A stretch of 64,000 nt of DNA from UBA5069 sp964560495 (lineage in GTDB: Bacteria; Chloroflexota; Anaerolineae; Caldilineales; Caldilineaceae): contig CAZLMM010000005.1 in assembly GCA_964560495.1 (NCBI GenBank), positions 1-64,000 of the forward strand, read 5' to 3'. The notes below the pieces were generated by a model. It saw only the letters and a program-made list of their open reading frames with translations, ran no database searches and was not told the DNA's origin. Both the position numbers and the translations under genes were made by a program. Positions 43,937 to 52,324 of this stretch are shown here, piece by piece (within the stretch, counting starts at the first letter, position 1; each line of letters begins with the position of its first letter).

Positions 43937-45148
43937 ATGACCTTTGCTCCGCCCCATGCGCCAAAGACGGCCAACATGTCTTCACCAATACCCACCGATC
44001 GCCGCACACGCGATCTGACCATCCTGAACACGGTTGCCCAGGCGCTCAACCGCTCGGCTGATCTGGAAACGGCATTATCGGTCGCGCTTTCACAAACCAC
44101 TGACCTCCTTGAGCTGCATGCAGGCTGGATCTGGTTGCTCAACGAAGAAAGCGGCGAGCATTACCTTGCCGCGGCCCAGAATTTGCCGCCAGCATTGGCC
44201 CGGGATACACGCAAGATGGAAGGCTGGTGTCACTGCGTCGAACAATACCTGGAGGGCGAGCTCGACGAACCAGCGAACATTGACGTCATCACTTGCAGCA
44301 GGCTCAAGGGGCTGCTGGCCGGCACTGACGGTCTGCGTTACCATGCCAGCGTGCCGCTCAACGCTCACGGTAAGCAGGTCGGCATTCTCAATGTCGCTTC
44401 GGCTGACTGGTGCGAGTTGTCCGAGGACGACTTACGCCTGCTCTACACTATCGGCGACATGCTCGGCATTGCGGTGGAACGTGCGCGGCTCTTTGCCCGC
44501 AGCGCGCAGCTGGGCGCAGTGAGTGAGCGCAACCGCCTGGCGCGCGAAATCCACGACACGCTTGCCCAGGGCTTCTCGGCCATCATCCTGCAGCTGGAGA
44601 CCGCAGATGCGCTGTTGGAAGCCGCCGAGCCAGTCGACAAGGTGCGAGGCGCATTGGGGCAGGCGATCAAACTGGCGCGCAGCCATCTGGCCGAAGCGCG
44701 GCATTCTGTACTCGACCTGCGCGCAGCGCCTTTGGAGGGACGTACTCTGACGGCAGCGCTGAAGGACCTCGTCACGCAGACCGGCGCCCGACATCACCTA
44801 CGCGTTGAGTGTACGACAGTGGGCGGCAGCCGTCCATTGCCGGCATCACTGGAAATCGGTCTCTATCGAATTGCCCAAGAAGCGCTGACCAATGTCGCCC
44901 AACATGCCGCGGCGACTTCAGTGCGAGTCACGCTGACGGCTGCGCCAGACGCAGTGACGCTTGTGGTCGAAGACGACGGTCGCGGCTTTGACCCGGCTCA
45001 GGCGCCAGCCCATCGCTATGGATTGAGGGGCATGAACGAACGGGCCAACCTGCTGGGCGGCGTCTTGACCGTGGAGAGCGCGGCCAACGCTGGTGCCAGG
45101 ATAACGGTGAGGGCGCCGCTCCCGGCAGCCCAGGCAGGTCGCCCATGA
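43937..45148 (+). CDS. GAF-domain sensor histidine kinase (NarL/HisKA_3 type)
   Basis: 403 residues from 43937, with a possible second start at codon 14. A GAF domain spans about residues 24-185 (LNTVAQALNRSADLETALSVAL ... AVERARLFARS). The HisKA_3 phosphoacceptor His206 lies in RNRLAREIHDTLAQGFSAI. HATPase_c shows LYRIAQEALTNVAQHA (N box), VEDDGRGFDP (G1) and GLRGMNERANLLGG (G2). There are no membrane segments, so the sensor is cytoplasmic. GAF ligand unknown. It overlaps the response regulator gene by 4 nt (ATGA). Confidence 0.9.
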   Translation: MTFAPPHAPKTANMSSPIPTDRRTRDLTILNTVAQALNRSADLETALSVALSQTTDLLELHAGWIWLLNEESGEHYLAAAQNLPPALARDTRKMEGWCHCVEQYLEGELDEPANIDVITCSRLKGLLAGTDGLRYHASVPLNAHGKQVGILNVASADWCELSEDDLRLLYTIGDMLGIAVERARLFARSAQLGAVSERNRLAREIHDTLAQGFSAIILQLETADALLEAAEPVDKVRGALGQAIKLARSHLAEARHSVLDLRAAPLEGRTLTAALKDLVTQTGARHHLRVECTTVGGSRPLPASLEIGLYRIAQEALTNVAQHAAATSVRVTLTAAPDAVTLVVEDDGRGFDPAQAPAHRYGLRGMNERANLLGGVLTVESAANAGARITVRAPLPAAQAGRP

Positions 45149-45783
45149 ACGAATCTCTTGTTCGCATCCTCGTGGTTGATGATCACCCCATTGTGCGGGA
45201 CGGATTGACAGCCGTCCTGAGCACCCAGGCCGATTTCGCCGTGGTGGGTGACGTGGACAATGGCGCCGACGCGCTCGCCAAGATCGACGCGCTGCGACCT
45301 GACGTCGTCCTTTTGGATCTGGAAATGCCAGGAATGGATGGCGTTGCCGTACTGCAAGCGCTCCAGAGGCGCGACGATTCGCCGCCTGTGATTGTCTTCA
45401 CTGCGTTCGACGCCGACGAGCGCATTGTCGATGCTGTACGCGCTGGCGCTCGCGGCTACCTGCTCAAGGGAGCGCCGCGCGCTGAGCTATTCCAGGCCGT
45501 TCGCATCGTACACGCCGGCGGGTCGCTGCTTCAGCCGATGATCGCCTCTCGGCTCATGCAGCGATTGGCGCATGAGCCTGAGCAGCTCACCGAGCGCGAA
45601 ATGGAGGTGCTACGCTTGCTGGCGCGCGGCAGCGCCAATCGTGACATCGCCGGGCGCCTGGTCATCACCGAACGCACTGTGAAATTCCATGTCAGCTCGA
45701 TCCTAGGCAAACTCAACGCCCGCAATCGGACAGAAGCAGTAGCCATCGCCCGCCAGCGCGCTTTGCTGCATCCTGAAACATAG
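45145..45783 (+). CDS. NarL/LuxR-family response regulator
   Basis: 212 residues. The receiver domain has the acidic pair VVDDHP at 11-13, phosphoacceptor Asp58 in VVLLDLEMPGMDG, Thr in VFTAFDADERI and Lys in GYLLKGAPR. The C-terminal LuxR HTH (about 148-205) reads LTEREMEVLRLLARGSANRDIAGRL, then TERTVKFHVSSILGKLNARNRTEAV. It is coupled to the histidine kinase by a 4-nt overlap and presumably activates or represses unknown target promoters. Confidence 0.93.
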   Translation: MNESLVRILVVDDHPIVRDGLTAVLSTQADFAVVGDVDNGADALAKIDALRPDVVLLDLEMPGMDGVAVLQALQRRDDSPPVIVFTAFDADERIVDAVRAGARGYLLKGAPRAELFQAVRIVHAGGSLLQPMIASRLMQRLAHEPEQLTEREMEVLRLLARGSANRDIAGRLVITERTVKFHVSSILGKLNARNRTEAVAIARQRALLHPET

Positions 45784-45981
45784 CCATCGCCAATCGGCGA
45801 CTTATCCGGCTTAATGAATCTTGCCCACGGGTTCAAACCTGTACTTTCGATCAGCATCCATCTGATCGCCCGATCGTTTTCTTTCCTCTCACTCTCCGCT
45901 AGACTCACACCAACCCTGCAAACAACACTGGTCGACGCCTCTTGAGGCGGAAAAACGATGCAGATTTGGAAGGAGAATGCT

Positions 45982-46740
45982 ATGCAGCGAATTGCTCTGA
46001 TTACCGGCGCCAGCCGTGGGCTGGGCCGGACATTGGCTGGTTTCCTGGCGCCGCAGGGCGTAAACCTCGTTCTCACGGGTCGAAGCGAAAGTGAACTGAG
46101 AGCAACGGCGCATGATTTGGGGCGCTTCGGCAGCCGTGTTGTCGCCGTAGCAGGCGACGTCGCCGATGGGGCGCATCGGCGTGCAGTCGCAAGCGTTGTC
46201 AGCGAGTTTGGCCGGTTGGACTGGCTTGTCAACAATGCGTCGATTCTTGGCTTCAGTCCACAACCCAAGCTAGAGCGTTATCCGCTCGAGACGCTGGAGC
46301 AAGTCTATGCGGTCAACGTCTTTGCCCCCTTGGGCATGGTGCAAGATCTGCTGCCATTTCTGACAGCAGCGCGTGGATTGGTCGTCAATGTCTCCAGCGA
46401 CGCGGCGGTTGGCGGTTACGCAGGTTGGGGCGGCTATGGCAGCAGCAAGGCCGCCCTCGACCTGCTGAGCCTGACCCTGGCGAATGAACTACGCGAACAA
46501 GGCGTTGGCGTGGTGAGTGTGGACCCCGGAGACATGCGCACGCGGATGCATCAGGAGGCATTTCCGGGCGATGACATCTCCGACCGGCCGCTCCCAGAAG
46601 CGACGCTGCCCTTCTGGGCCTGGCTACTGGGACAGACGCCTCTGGCAGTGAGTGGGCAGCGTTTCCAGGCTCAAGCGGAGCGTTGGGTCGCAAATGCAAA
46701 GACGAGCAACCAATGCCTGGAGGTGCAGCATGTTGCGTGA
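45982..46740 (+). CDS. SDR family oxidoreductase
   Basis: 252 residues from the ATG at 45982, with GGAAGGAG 7 nt upstream. The classical SDR pattern is IALITGASRGLGRTLAGFL (TGxxxGxG cofactor loop), DWLVNNASILG (NNAG-like), and the catalytic Ser/Tyr/Lys set as VNVSSDAAVGGYAGWGGYGSSKAALDLLS. The C-terminal VSVDPGDMRTRMH completes the fold. It is an NAD(P)-dependent alcohol or ketone oxidoreductase. The stop overlaps the QueA-like start by 11 bp, so the two are translationally linked. Confidence 0.87.
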   Translation: MQRIALITGASRGLGRTLAGFLAPQGVNLVLTGRSESELRATAHDLGRFGSRVVAVAGDVADGAHRRAVASVVSEFGRLDWLVNNASILGFSPQPKLERYPLETLEQVYAVNVFAPLGMVQDLLPFLTAARGLVVNVSSDAAVGGYAGWGGYGSSKAALDLLSLTLANELREQGVGVVSVDPGDMRTRMHQEAFPGDDISDRPLPEATLPFWAWLLGQTPLAVSGQRFQAQAERWVANAKTSNQCLEVQHVA

Positions 46741-47773
46741 AGAACTCATATTCGAGCGACCAGCCGAGCTGCAAGCGACACAGCCCCCAGAGAGCCAGGG
46801 TTTGCAACGCGATGAGGTGCGGCTGATGGTAAGCGCGTCGGACGGTCACACTCATACGGTCTTCCATCGGCTTGCCGACCATCTGCGGCCGGGCGATCTC
46901 CTGGTCGTGAATCGCAGTGCGACGCTGGCGGCCAGCCTGCCGGCAGCGGCAGCGGTGGGTCCGTTTCGGCTGAACTTTGCGACACACTATGGCGGCGGTC
47001 TGTGGCTTGCCGAGCCGCGTTGGAGTCATGCCGAACCGGGGCCTCTGCCGTTCGAACCAGGCGAAACAGTGAGCGTCGCCGGCGCTGCGGCGCGTATGGT
47101 TGCTGTGTATCCGGGGTTGCCGCGATTGTGGTTTGTACACGTGGAAGCTGACCCGCGCCGACTCTTCGCCCGTTGCGGCGAACCGATCCGCTATGGTTAC
47201 GTCGCGGACAAACACCCGTTGGCTGCGTATCAGACCATCTTTGCTACAACGCCGGGCAGCGCCGAAATGCCGTCAGCCGGCCGCCCCTTCACACGCCGCG
47301 TGTTGGCCAGCCTGGCAACACGCGGCGTGCGCATCGCAAGCGTCACGCTACACACTGGTGTGTCGAGCCTGGAAGTGGAAAATGCCCGGGTCGAGGATCA
47401 CCCCATCTTTGCAGAGCCATTCTCGGTGCCTGCTTCGACGGCGACGATGGTCAATCGTACACACATAGCCGGTGGTCGGGTGGTCGCCGTAGGCACAACG
47501 ACCGTGCGGGCGCTAGAATCAGCGTGGGATGGAGCGCGGGTGCGGAGCCTTAGCGGTTTTACGCGGCTGCTGATCCATCCGGAACGCGGGGTGCGGGTGG
47601 TGGATGGATTGATCAGTGGCTTTCACGACCCGCTGGCAAGCCATCTGGCGCTCCTCTATGCGGTGGCCGGCCGCAAACGCATCGCCGACGCCTACGGCGA
47701 AGCCATGGGGCGCGGCTATCTGTGGCACGAATTTGGTGACAGTCACTTCATCTGGGCAGACCGCAACCAATAG
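46730..47773 (+). CDS. QueA-like protein (SAM:tRNA ribosyltransferase-isomerase family, divergent)
   Basis: 347 residues from the ATG at 46730. It has the QueA/COG0809 layout: LREELIFERPAELQATQPP, then FHRLADHLRPGDLLVVNRSATLAASLP, RLFARCGEPIRYGYV, a YQTIFATTPGSAEMPSAGRPFTRRVLASLATRGVRIASVTLHTGV core with the conserved PGS-x-EMPSAGR loop, VAVGTTTVRALESAW and GLISGFHDPLASHLAL. Canonical QueA adds a cyclopentenediol to 7-aminomethyl-7-deazaguanine in tRNA. This copy is clearly diverged (LNFATHYGGG replaces the usual segment after the N-terminus), and no other queuosine gene is nearby, so the substrate could differ. Confidence 0.8.
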   Translation: MLREELIFERPAELQATQPPESQGLQRDEVRLMVSASDGHTHTVFHRLADHLRPGDLLVVNRSATLAASLPAAAAVGPFRLNFATHYGGGLWLAEPRWSHAEPGPLPFEPGETVSVAGAAARMVAVYPGLPRLWFVHVEADPRRLFARCGEPIRYGYVADKHPLAAYQTIFATTPGSAEMPSAGRPFTRRVLASLATRGVRIASVTLHTGVSSLEVENARVEDHPIFAEPFSVPASTATMVNRTHIAGGRVVAVGTTTVRALESAWDGARVRSLSGFTRLLIHPERGVRVVDGLISGFHDPLASHLALLYAVAGRKRIADAYGEAMGRGYLWHEFGDSHFIWADRNQ

Positions 47774-48031
47774 GACATCAGCGCGACTGCGCGACTGACA
47801 GGCAGATCCAAGATGATGTGCTCACAGTGCAGTTGGGTCCGCATTGCGGACCCTCCCCAGATTATTGAACAGATACGCATTGAACCTCTTTGTGAGGGCT
47901 TCTTCGTCGAGACGTTGTGTCCCGGATCACACATCGGATGTCTCGAAAACCGCGGTTGCCCGCCAAGTCTTGAGCTATGATTGATGTAAGACCGGTGAGG
48001 CAGCGAGTCGCGCGTATTACGCCGCTCATGG

Positions 48032-48037
48032 TACAAT
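48032..48037 (+). promoter_or_regulatory. Extended -10 directly before tlpA-like start
   Basis: TGG followed by TACAAT ends 7 bp before the ATG at 48045, giving a likely leaderless transcript. The 271-bp gap since the QueA-like gene shows nothing else recognisable. Confidence 0.4.
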
Positions 48038-48044
48038 CCACACC

Positions 48045-48647
48045 ATGAGACGCTTTCACCTCCTCACTTTTTATGTCGGTTTGCTGTGCGCCAGCCTGTT
48101 GTTTGTTGCATGCAGCGACGGCCGTCCACCATCCGGCGACACAGGACCGAGCATTACGCTCGACGACCTGCCCACCGGTCTTGGCCGTGGCTATCCCCAG
48201 GCCACGGTAGCGGAAATCGACAATGCTTCCGCCGGAATACGCGTGGGCGATCGCGCGCCAAACTTCCACATGCAATTGGATGATGGACGCACCTTAACAA
48301 TGGAAGAGTTGCAGGGTCGCCCGGTGTTGCTTAACCACTGGGCCACCTGGTGCGGCCCGTGCCGCCTGGAGATGCCAGAGATTCTCAAGGCCGCTCAGGA
48401 GCATCCCGAGCTGGCGGTATTGGCCGTCAATATGATGGAGACAAAGAGCCAGATCGAACCCTTCGCCGCCGAATTCCAGATGGAGATTCCAATCATCATC
48501 GACCCAGAGGGCAAAGTGCGCGACCTTTACGGCGTGCGCGGTCTGCCGACGACCATCCTGGTGGATCGTGAGGGGAAGATCAGCACCATCTGGGCGGGGC
48601 TTTTGACGAGAGCCAAACTCGATGAGTTGCTCGCCCGGGTGCAGTAA
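48045..48647 (+). CDS. TlpA/ResA-like thioredoxin-fold lipoprotein
   Basis: 200 residues. A signal peptide ends in the lipobox LFVAC with Cys23 as the lipidated residue. The AhpC-TSA/TlpA fold follows, with GDRAPNFHMQLDDGRTLTMEEL and the redox CXXC in WCGPC (Cys103, Cys106), then EILKAAQEHPELAVLAVN, IPIIIDPEGKVRDLYGVRGLPTTILVDREGKI with the cis-Pro in LPTT. It likely reduces disulfides on the outer face of the membrane, for instance in cytochrome c or exported Cys proteins. The C13 peptidases downstream contain multiple Cys, a possible client set (inference). Confidence 0.9.
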   Translation: MRRFHLLTFYVGLLCASLLFVACSDGRPPSGDTGPSITLDDLPTGLGRGYPQATVAEIDNASAGIRVGDRAPNFHMQLDDGRTLTMEELQGRPVLLNHWATWCGPCRLEMPEILKAAQEHPELAVLAVNMMETKSQIEPFAAEFQMEIPIIIDPEGKVRDLYGVRGLPTTILVDREGKISTIWAGLLTRAKLDELLARVQ

Positions 48648-48662
48648 GGGACTTCCTTTCAT

Positions 48663-49124
48663 ATGTCTCGTTCGCCTATCGTGGACAACCGCTATCGGCT
48701 GACATCGGCGGATTTGAATGGACGCCCGCGCCAGGTCGTGGTGAAAGCCGTGACCATGGAAGGTGTGGAAATCATGACGCCGGTGCTGCACTTTGAGGGC
48801 GTTGCTCGACCGCTCGCCTTGGGTCTGGCCCAGCGTACCGATATGGCGCTGATCGCCCGCAGCACGCTCACGACTGATTGGGTCGGCGTCTCACTGGTGC
48901 TCCTCCCCTCAAAGGCCGACGGCCAGGAGATCATCTCCCTTCAATCCATCGACGCGCGTCGCGCCACGCCTTATTCTGCATGGAAACCTCGGCAAGATAA
49001 GCCCACCCGATCGCTGCGAGGCGCGCTGGTTCTTGTTCTCTTGGTAGTCATCGCCTTTCTCGGCGTCTATGTGGTGGAGAGCACCGAACTGCTCAATCGC
49101 ATCTTGGAGCTGCTGTCCGGCTAA
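48663..49124 (+). CDS. Membrane protein of unknown function with one C-terminal helix
   Basis: 153 residues. A soluble N-terminal part (about 1-115) has predicted beta content (NRYRLTSADLNGRPRQVVVK, VTMEGVEIMTPVLHFEG). The single hydrophobic segment ALVLVLLVVIAFLGVYVV lies near the C-terminus (about 120-137). It is 15 bp after tlpA-like and 24 bp before the CBM9-like gene, so the three probably form an operon. No family was recognised. Confidence 0.6.
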   Translation: MSRSPIVDNRYRLTSADLNGRPRQVVVKAVTMEGVEIMTPVLHFEGVARPLALGLAQRTDMALIARSTLTTDWVGVSLVLLPSKADGQEIISLQSIDARRATPYSAWKPRQDKPTRSLRGALVLVLLVVIAFLGVYVVESTELLNRILELLSG

Positions 49125-49148
49125 GCGCCCCTCTCAGGAGCAACCAAC

Positions 49149-50684
49149 TTGTCTCAGCACGATCCTTTTGACTTGATTCCCGATGAAGAACCGCCGACCT
49201 CGACGCAGCCTGCGCCAACACCCGGACGAGGTTGGCTCTGGTGGGCGATGTTACTCATTGTGGCCGTAATCGCCTTTGGCGCTGGCGCGGCGTTCTTCAC
49301 GCTCAACAACCGCTTGGGAGACGCAGAGATAGCCACTCCCCCGCCTTTCGTCACAGCGACTGCCACGCGCCAGGCGCCAGCGTGGATCGGCACCACGATG
49401 GCATCACTCGTAACTTTCACCCCCGGCGCAACGTCAACCTCTACGCCGACGCCTGACGCGACGCCAACGGCGACCCCGTCGATCACGGCTACGCCAACGT
49501 GCAGCGTCTCGGTGGCGCCACAGTTTGCGCCCATCTACCAGCGCGATAGTTTTGGCTGTCCACAGGATAGTGTGCGAACAATCTGGGCAGCCTGGGAACC
49601 TTTCGAACGAGGTTCGATGCTTTGGCGCAGCGACAATGACCGGGCCTATGCTTTCTATTCTGATGGAGGGTGGAGCGAAATCGACGCCAGTTGGGAGGGG
49701 CAGCCGCCGCCAGGCAGGGGAGACCCGCCGCCAGGGCTGACAATCCCCGAGCGCGGCTTCGGCTGGGTTTGGGCCACCCGTGATGATGTCTTTGCCAGCC
49801 TGGGCTGGGCGCGCTCGGCTGAGAAAGGTTTCTGCGCCGATGTGCAAATCTTTGACAAGGGCTTTTTCTTGCAGAGCAACCCAACGCCATCTTGCACAGC
49901 AGAAGGTCTGTACAATCACGCGGCGGCTGGAGATTGGCAGCCGCTCCTGCTGGCAGCCCACCAGAATGGACGCTGGAGCGGCCTGATGGCAGGAGAAAGT
50001 GTACTCTCCCCAGGGCCAACGCGTGTGCTCCAGGCAGCAATCCGGCCAGAGGAACATGGCGTCTTTCAGGCGCAAAAAGGTGACTTTCACCTTTTCGATG
50101 GTCGCTTCGATGAATGGCCTTCAAACTGGTCGCCCATTGGCGCTGTGGTGGAAGGTGTGGCAAACTACGCTGGTTCTGGGGACGCATCCGGCGTATTTCA
50201 GACCAGGTGGTCGCCGCAGGCTCTGTTTCTGGCCGTGCGGGTGCAGGATGACCGGCATCGGACAGGTCCACCGGGGAGCAATCTGTGGCAGGGCGATGCC
50301 ATCGAAATTCATCTGGACAATCGCCTGGTCGATGATTACGCCGACGCTTCTGCAAACGTAGATGACTATCAGATTGGCGTCAGCGTCGATCCGACGAGAG
50401 ATCGCATTTTGCTCTATCGCTGGCTGCCATTCGCTCAGGAAGGTGAGTTGATCGCTGTGGGTATGAGCACTCCAAGAGAGCAAGGCTATGATCTGGAGCT
50501 GGCATTGCCGTGGAATCTCTTCGGCATCGAGCGCCCTATCGCCGGGGAGTCCTATGGCTTCAATGTGAGCATCAGTGACAATGACGGCGATGTCCCCAAC
50601 CAGGAGACCGTTCTGTCTGCATCGCCGGCGCGCACCACTCACGATAACCCCATGGAATGGGGAACGCTCATCCTGATGCCTTGA
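49149..50684 (+). CDS. Membrane-anchored protein with CBM9-like C-terminal domain
   Basis: 511 residues from a TTG at 49149, supported by AGGAG 8 nt upstream. One transmembrane helix (GWLWWAMLLIVAVIAFGAGAA, about 28-49) is followed by a Thr/Pro-rich linker (about 65-115). Then comes an uncharacterised central region rich in Trp. The C-terminal about 190 residues (FDGRFDEWPSNWSPIG...WSPQALFLAVRVQDD...LWQGDAIEIHLDNRLVDDY...YDLELALPWNLFGI) match the CBM9/CBM9_2 sugar-binding fold. It probably binds cell-surface or environmental carbohydrate outside the membrane. Confidence 0.82.
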   Translation: MSQHDPFDLIPDEEPPTSTQPAPTPGRGWLWWAMLLIVAVIAFGAGAAFFTLNNRLGDAEIATPPPFVTATATRQAPAWIGTTMASLVTFTPGATSTSTPTPDATPTATPSITATPTCSVSVAPQFAPIYQRDSFGCPQDSVRTIWAAWEPFERGSMLWRSDNDRAYAFYSDGGWSEIDASWEGQPPPGRGDPPPGLTIPERGFGWVWATRDDVFASLGWARSAEKGFCADVQIFDKGFFLQSNPTPSCTAEGLYNHAAAGDWQPLLLAAHQNGRWSGLMAGESVLSPGPTRVLQAAIRPEEHGVFQAQKGDFHLFDGRFDEWPSNWSPIGAVVEGVANYAGSGDASGVFQTRWSPQALFLAVRVQDDRHRTGPPGSNLWQGDAIEIHLDNRLVDDYADASANVDDYQIGVSVDPTRDRILLYRWLPFAQEGELIAVGMSTPREQGYDLELALPWNLFGIERPIAGESYGFNVSISDNDGDVPNQETVLSASPARTTHDNPMEWGTLILMP

Positions 50685-50732
50685 TTTTGTGGGCATTTTG
50701 GATTACAATGGTTGTAAGGTTGATAATCAATC

Positions 50733-50861
50733 GGGTGTATTCATAATTGATTCGCGGTATGGCCATGAACGGCGGCAGAGTTTCGCCGTGACAACCGAGT
50801 GATTTTACCACCGTTCAAGCCTCTGCGGAATGACCACCTGTAATTGATTTTGAATACACCC
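50733..50861. repeat. Inverted-repeat-bounded 129-bp element (possible MITE)
   Basis: GGGTGTATTCA (50733-50743) and TGAATACACCC (50851-50861) are perfect inverted repeats separated by 107 nt. AATTGATT-like sequence also recurs just inside both ends. The surrounding 421-bp gap (50685-51105) shows no gene. Confidence 0.5.
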
Positions 50862-51105
50862 TGATCAAGAAAGCCCCCGGACCGATCCGATTTTGAACCA
50901 GCACACCTTCACAGGCTTTTCAGGGCCCGCTGCCCACCGCTTGTCACAGGCGCTTGTTGGCTTGTTGACTGACTGATTTCATCGCAGCATTCATAGTTCT
51001 ATAGAGATTTCGGTTGGGACGACGAACTGAGTAACCATCCGTCGCTCCATATGACTTTCGTTTTGCAACGTATGCGCTCGTTTTGGGCGCGCTGAGGAGA
51101 TCGCC

Positions 51106-52269
51106 ATGAACTTGAAAACATTACTGAACCAGGGCGTCGGCTTGGCGCTGGGCGTCGCCATTACTGCTGCGGCGCTGACAGCCTCTGCCAGCGTCACCGC
51201 AAATTCGCCCCAAACGGCCGCAGGACGCGCCGACGCGGTGGTCGTGCAAGATGTAGCTGCCAGTCCGCCAGTGGTGCACTTTACCGCGCGCATCTTGGAC
51301 CCGGCGACAGGCCTGCCCAAGCCCAATGGCAGCTACAATATGGCCTTCAACCTCTATCCGGTAAGTAGCGGCGGCGCGCCGCTGTGGACCGAGGTCAAGA
51401 GCGTGACAGTGGCGAACGGGGTGTTCAGCACGCTGCTGGGCGATACGAACCCGCTCACTCTGGGTATTTTCAACGGGCAGGACCTCTTCTTGGGCATCAC
51501 GGTGGGCGCTGACCCAGAGGCCAGCCCGCGCCACCGCATCGCCCATACAGCCTATGCAATCTACGCAGAAACGGCGAAGACAGCTACTACGGCCACCACG
51601 GCCACCACGGCCACCACAGCTAACACGGCTAACACGGCAAATAGTGCGACGACGGCGGCCACTGCTGAAAATGCCAACAAATTGGGCGGCAATCCGCCTT
51701 CGGCATATGCTCTGACAGGACACACTCACGACGGGAGCACGATTGCTGCTAACAGCATCGCTTCTGGCCACATCGTTGACAACACGGTGGGAGATGCAGA
51801 TCTCCGCGATACGATCAGGACAATCTCGTTCCCGGCAAATGCCCTTAACTACGACAAAACAAGCACCATACTCACCCAATACGCAACTGGCATCAAGTGG
51901 CAGGCCAATTTCGCCAATCCAGCATATTTGATGCTCAAGAGACCACCAGACTGGGATGGGGTGAGCGACGTGAACATGAATCTGCATTTTCAGACAACAA
52001 CTTCAATCGCCGGGCTCGTCCAGTTCTTCATTCGACCACGGGCGTTCAACCCAGGAGAGACATTTGTGGATGCCAGCAGCCTGCGCGGTACGGCAGTCTC
52101 CGTCAATGCAAATTCGCAGATCCAACAGCAGACAATCCCGATTCCGGCCGCGCGATTCGGCGCCAAAAATCTGTGGGTGATAACGATTCAGCGTCAAGGT
52201 CAAGACGAAACATATACGGGGGATGTCATCCTCTATGCAGTCGATTTGACCTACACAGCAGTTCGATAG
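51106..52269 (+). CDS. Exported protein of unknown function, tail-fibre-like N-domain with 3-residue repeats
   Basis: 387 residues. A GAGGAGA site precedes the ATG and a signal peptide covers about residues 1-33. The first domain (about 48-150) shares APLW-type and VFSTLLGD, NGQDLFLGI and RHRIAHTAYAIYAE motifs with the next gene. A Thr/Ala/Asn triplet-repeat tract covers about residues 156-190, then ENANKLGGNPPSAYALTGHTHDG, a segment typical of phage tail-fibre and surface-appendage proteins. The last 150 residues are a beta-rich domain (FFIRPRAFNPGETFVDAS). No enzymatic motif is seen. It is likely a surface structural protein. Confidence 0.72.
   Translation: MNLKTLLNQGVGLALGVAITAAALTASASVTANSPQTAAGRADAVVVQDVAASPPVVHFTARILDPATGLPKPNGSYNMAFNLYPVSSGGAPLWTEVKSVTVANGVFSTLLGDTNPLTLGIFNGQDLFLGITVGADPEASPRHRIAHTAYAIYAETAKTATTATTATTATTANTANTANSATTAATAENANKLGGNPPSAYALTGHTHDGSTIAANSIASGHIVDNTVGDADLRDTIRTISFPANALNYDKTSTILTQYATGIKWQANFANPAYLMLKRPPDWDGVSDVNMNLHFQTTTSIAGLVQFFIRPRAFNPGETFVDASSLRGTAVSVNANSQIQQQTIPIPAARFGAKNLWVITIQRQGQDETYTGDVILYAVDLTYTAVR
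51571..51663 (+). repeat. 9-bp tandem repeat tract (ACGGCCACC-type)
   Basis: The core is three exact ACGGCCACC units followed by related ACAGCTAAC and ACGGCTAAC units, encoding Thr-Ala-Thr/Asn triplets. Copy-number change would alter length without shifting the frame. Confidence 0.75.
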
Positions 52270-52324
52270 ACGCCCCACAGACGAATCGTCCAGTGGAATA
52301 TATGGGTAGTCAAGGAAGTGACAG

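Noticed and set aside
51571..51663. CRISPR array
   Set aside because: Nine-bp units without spacers inside a reading frame; no array-like repeat-spacer pattern occurs anywhere in the window.
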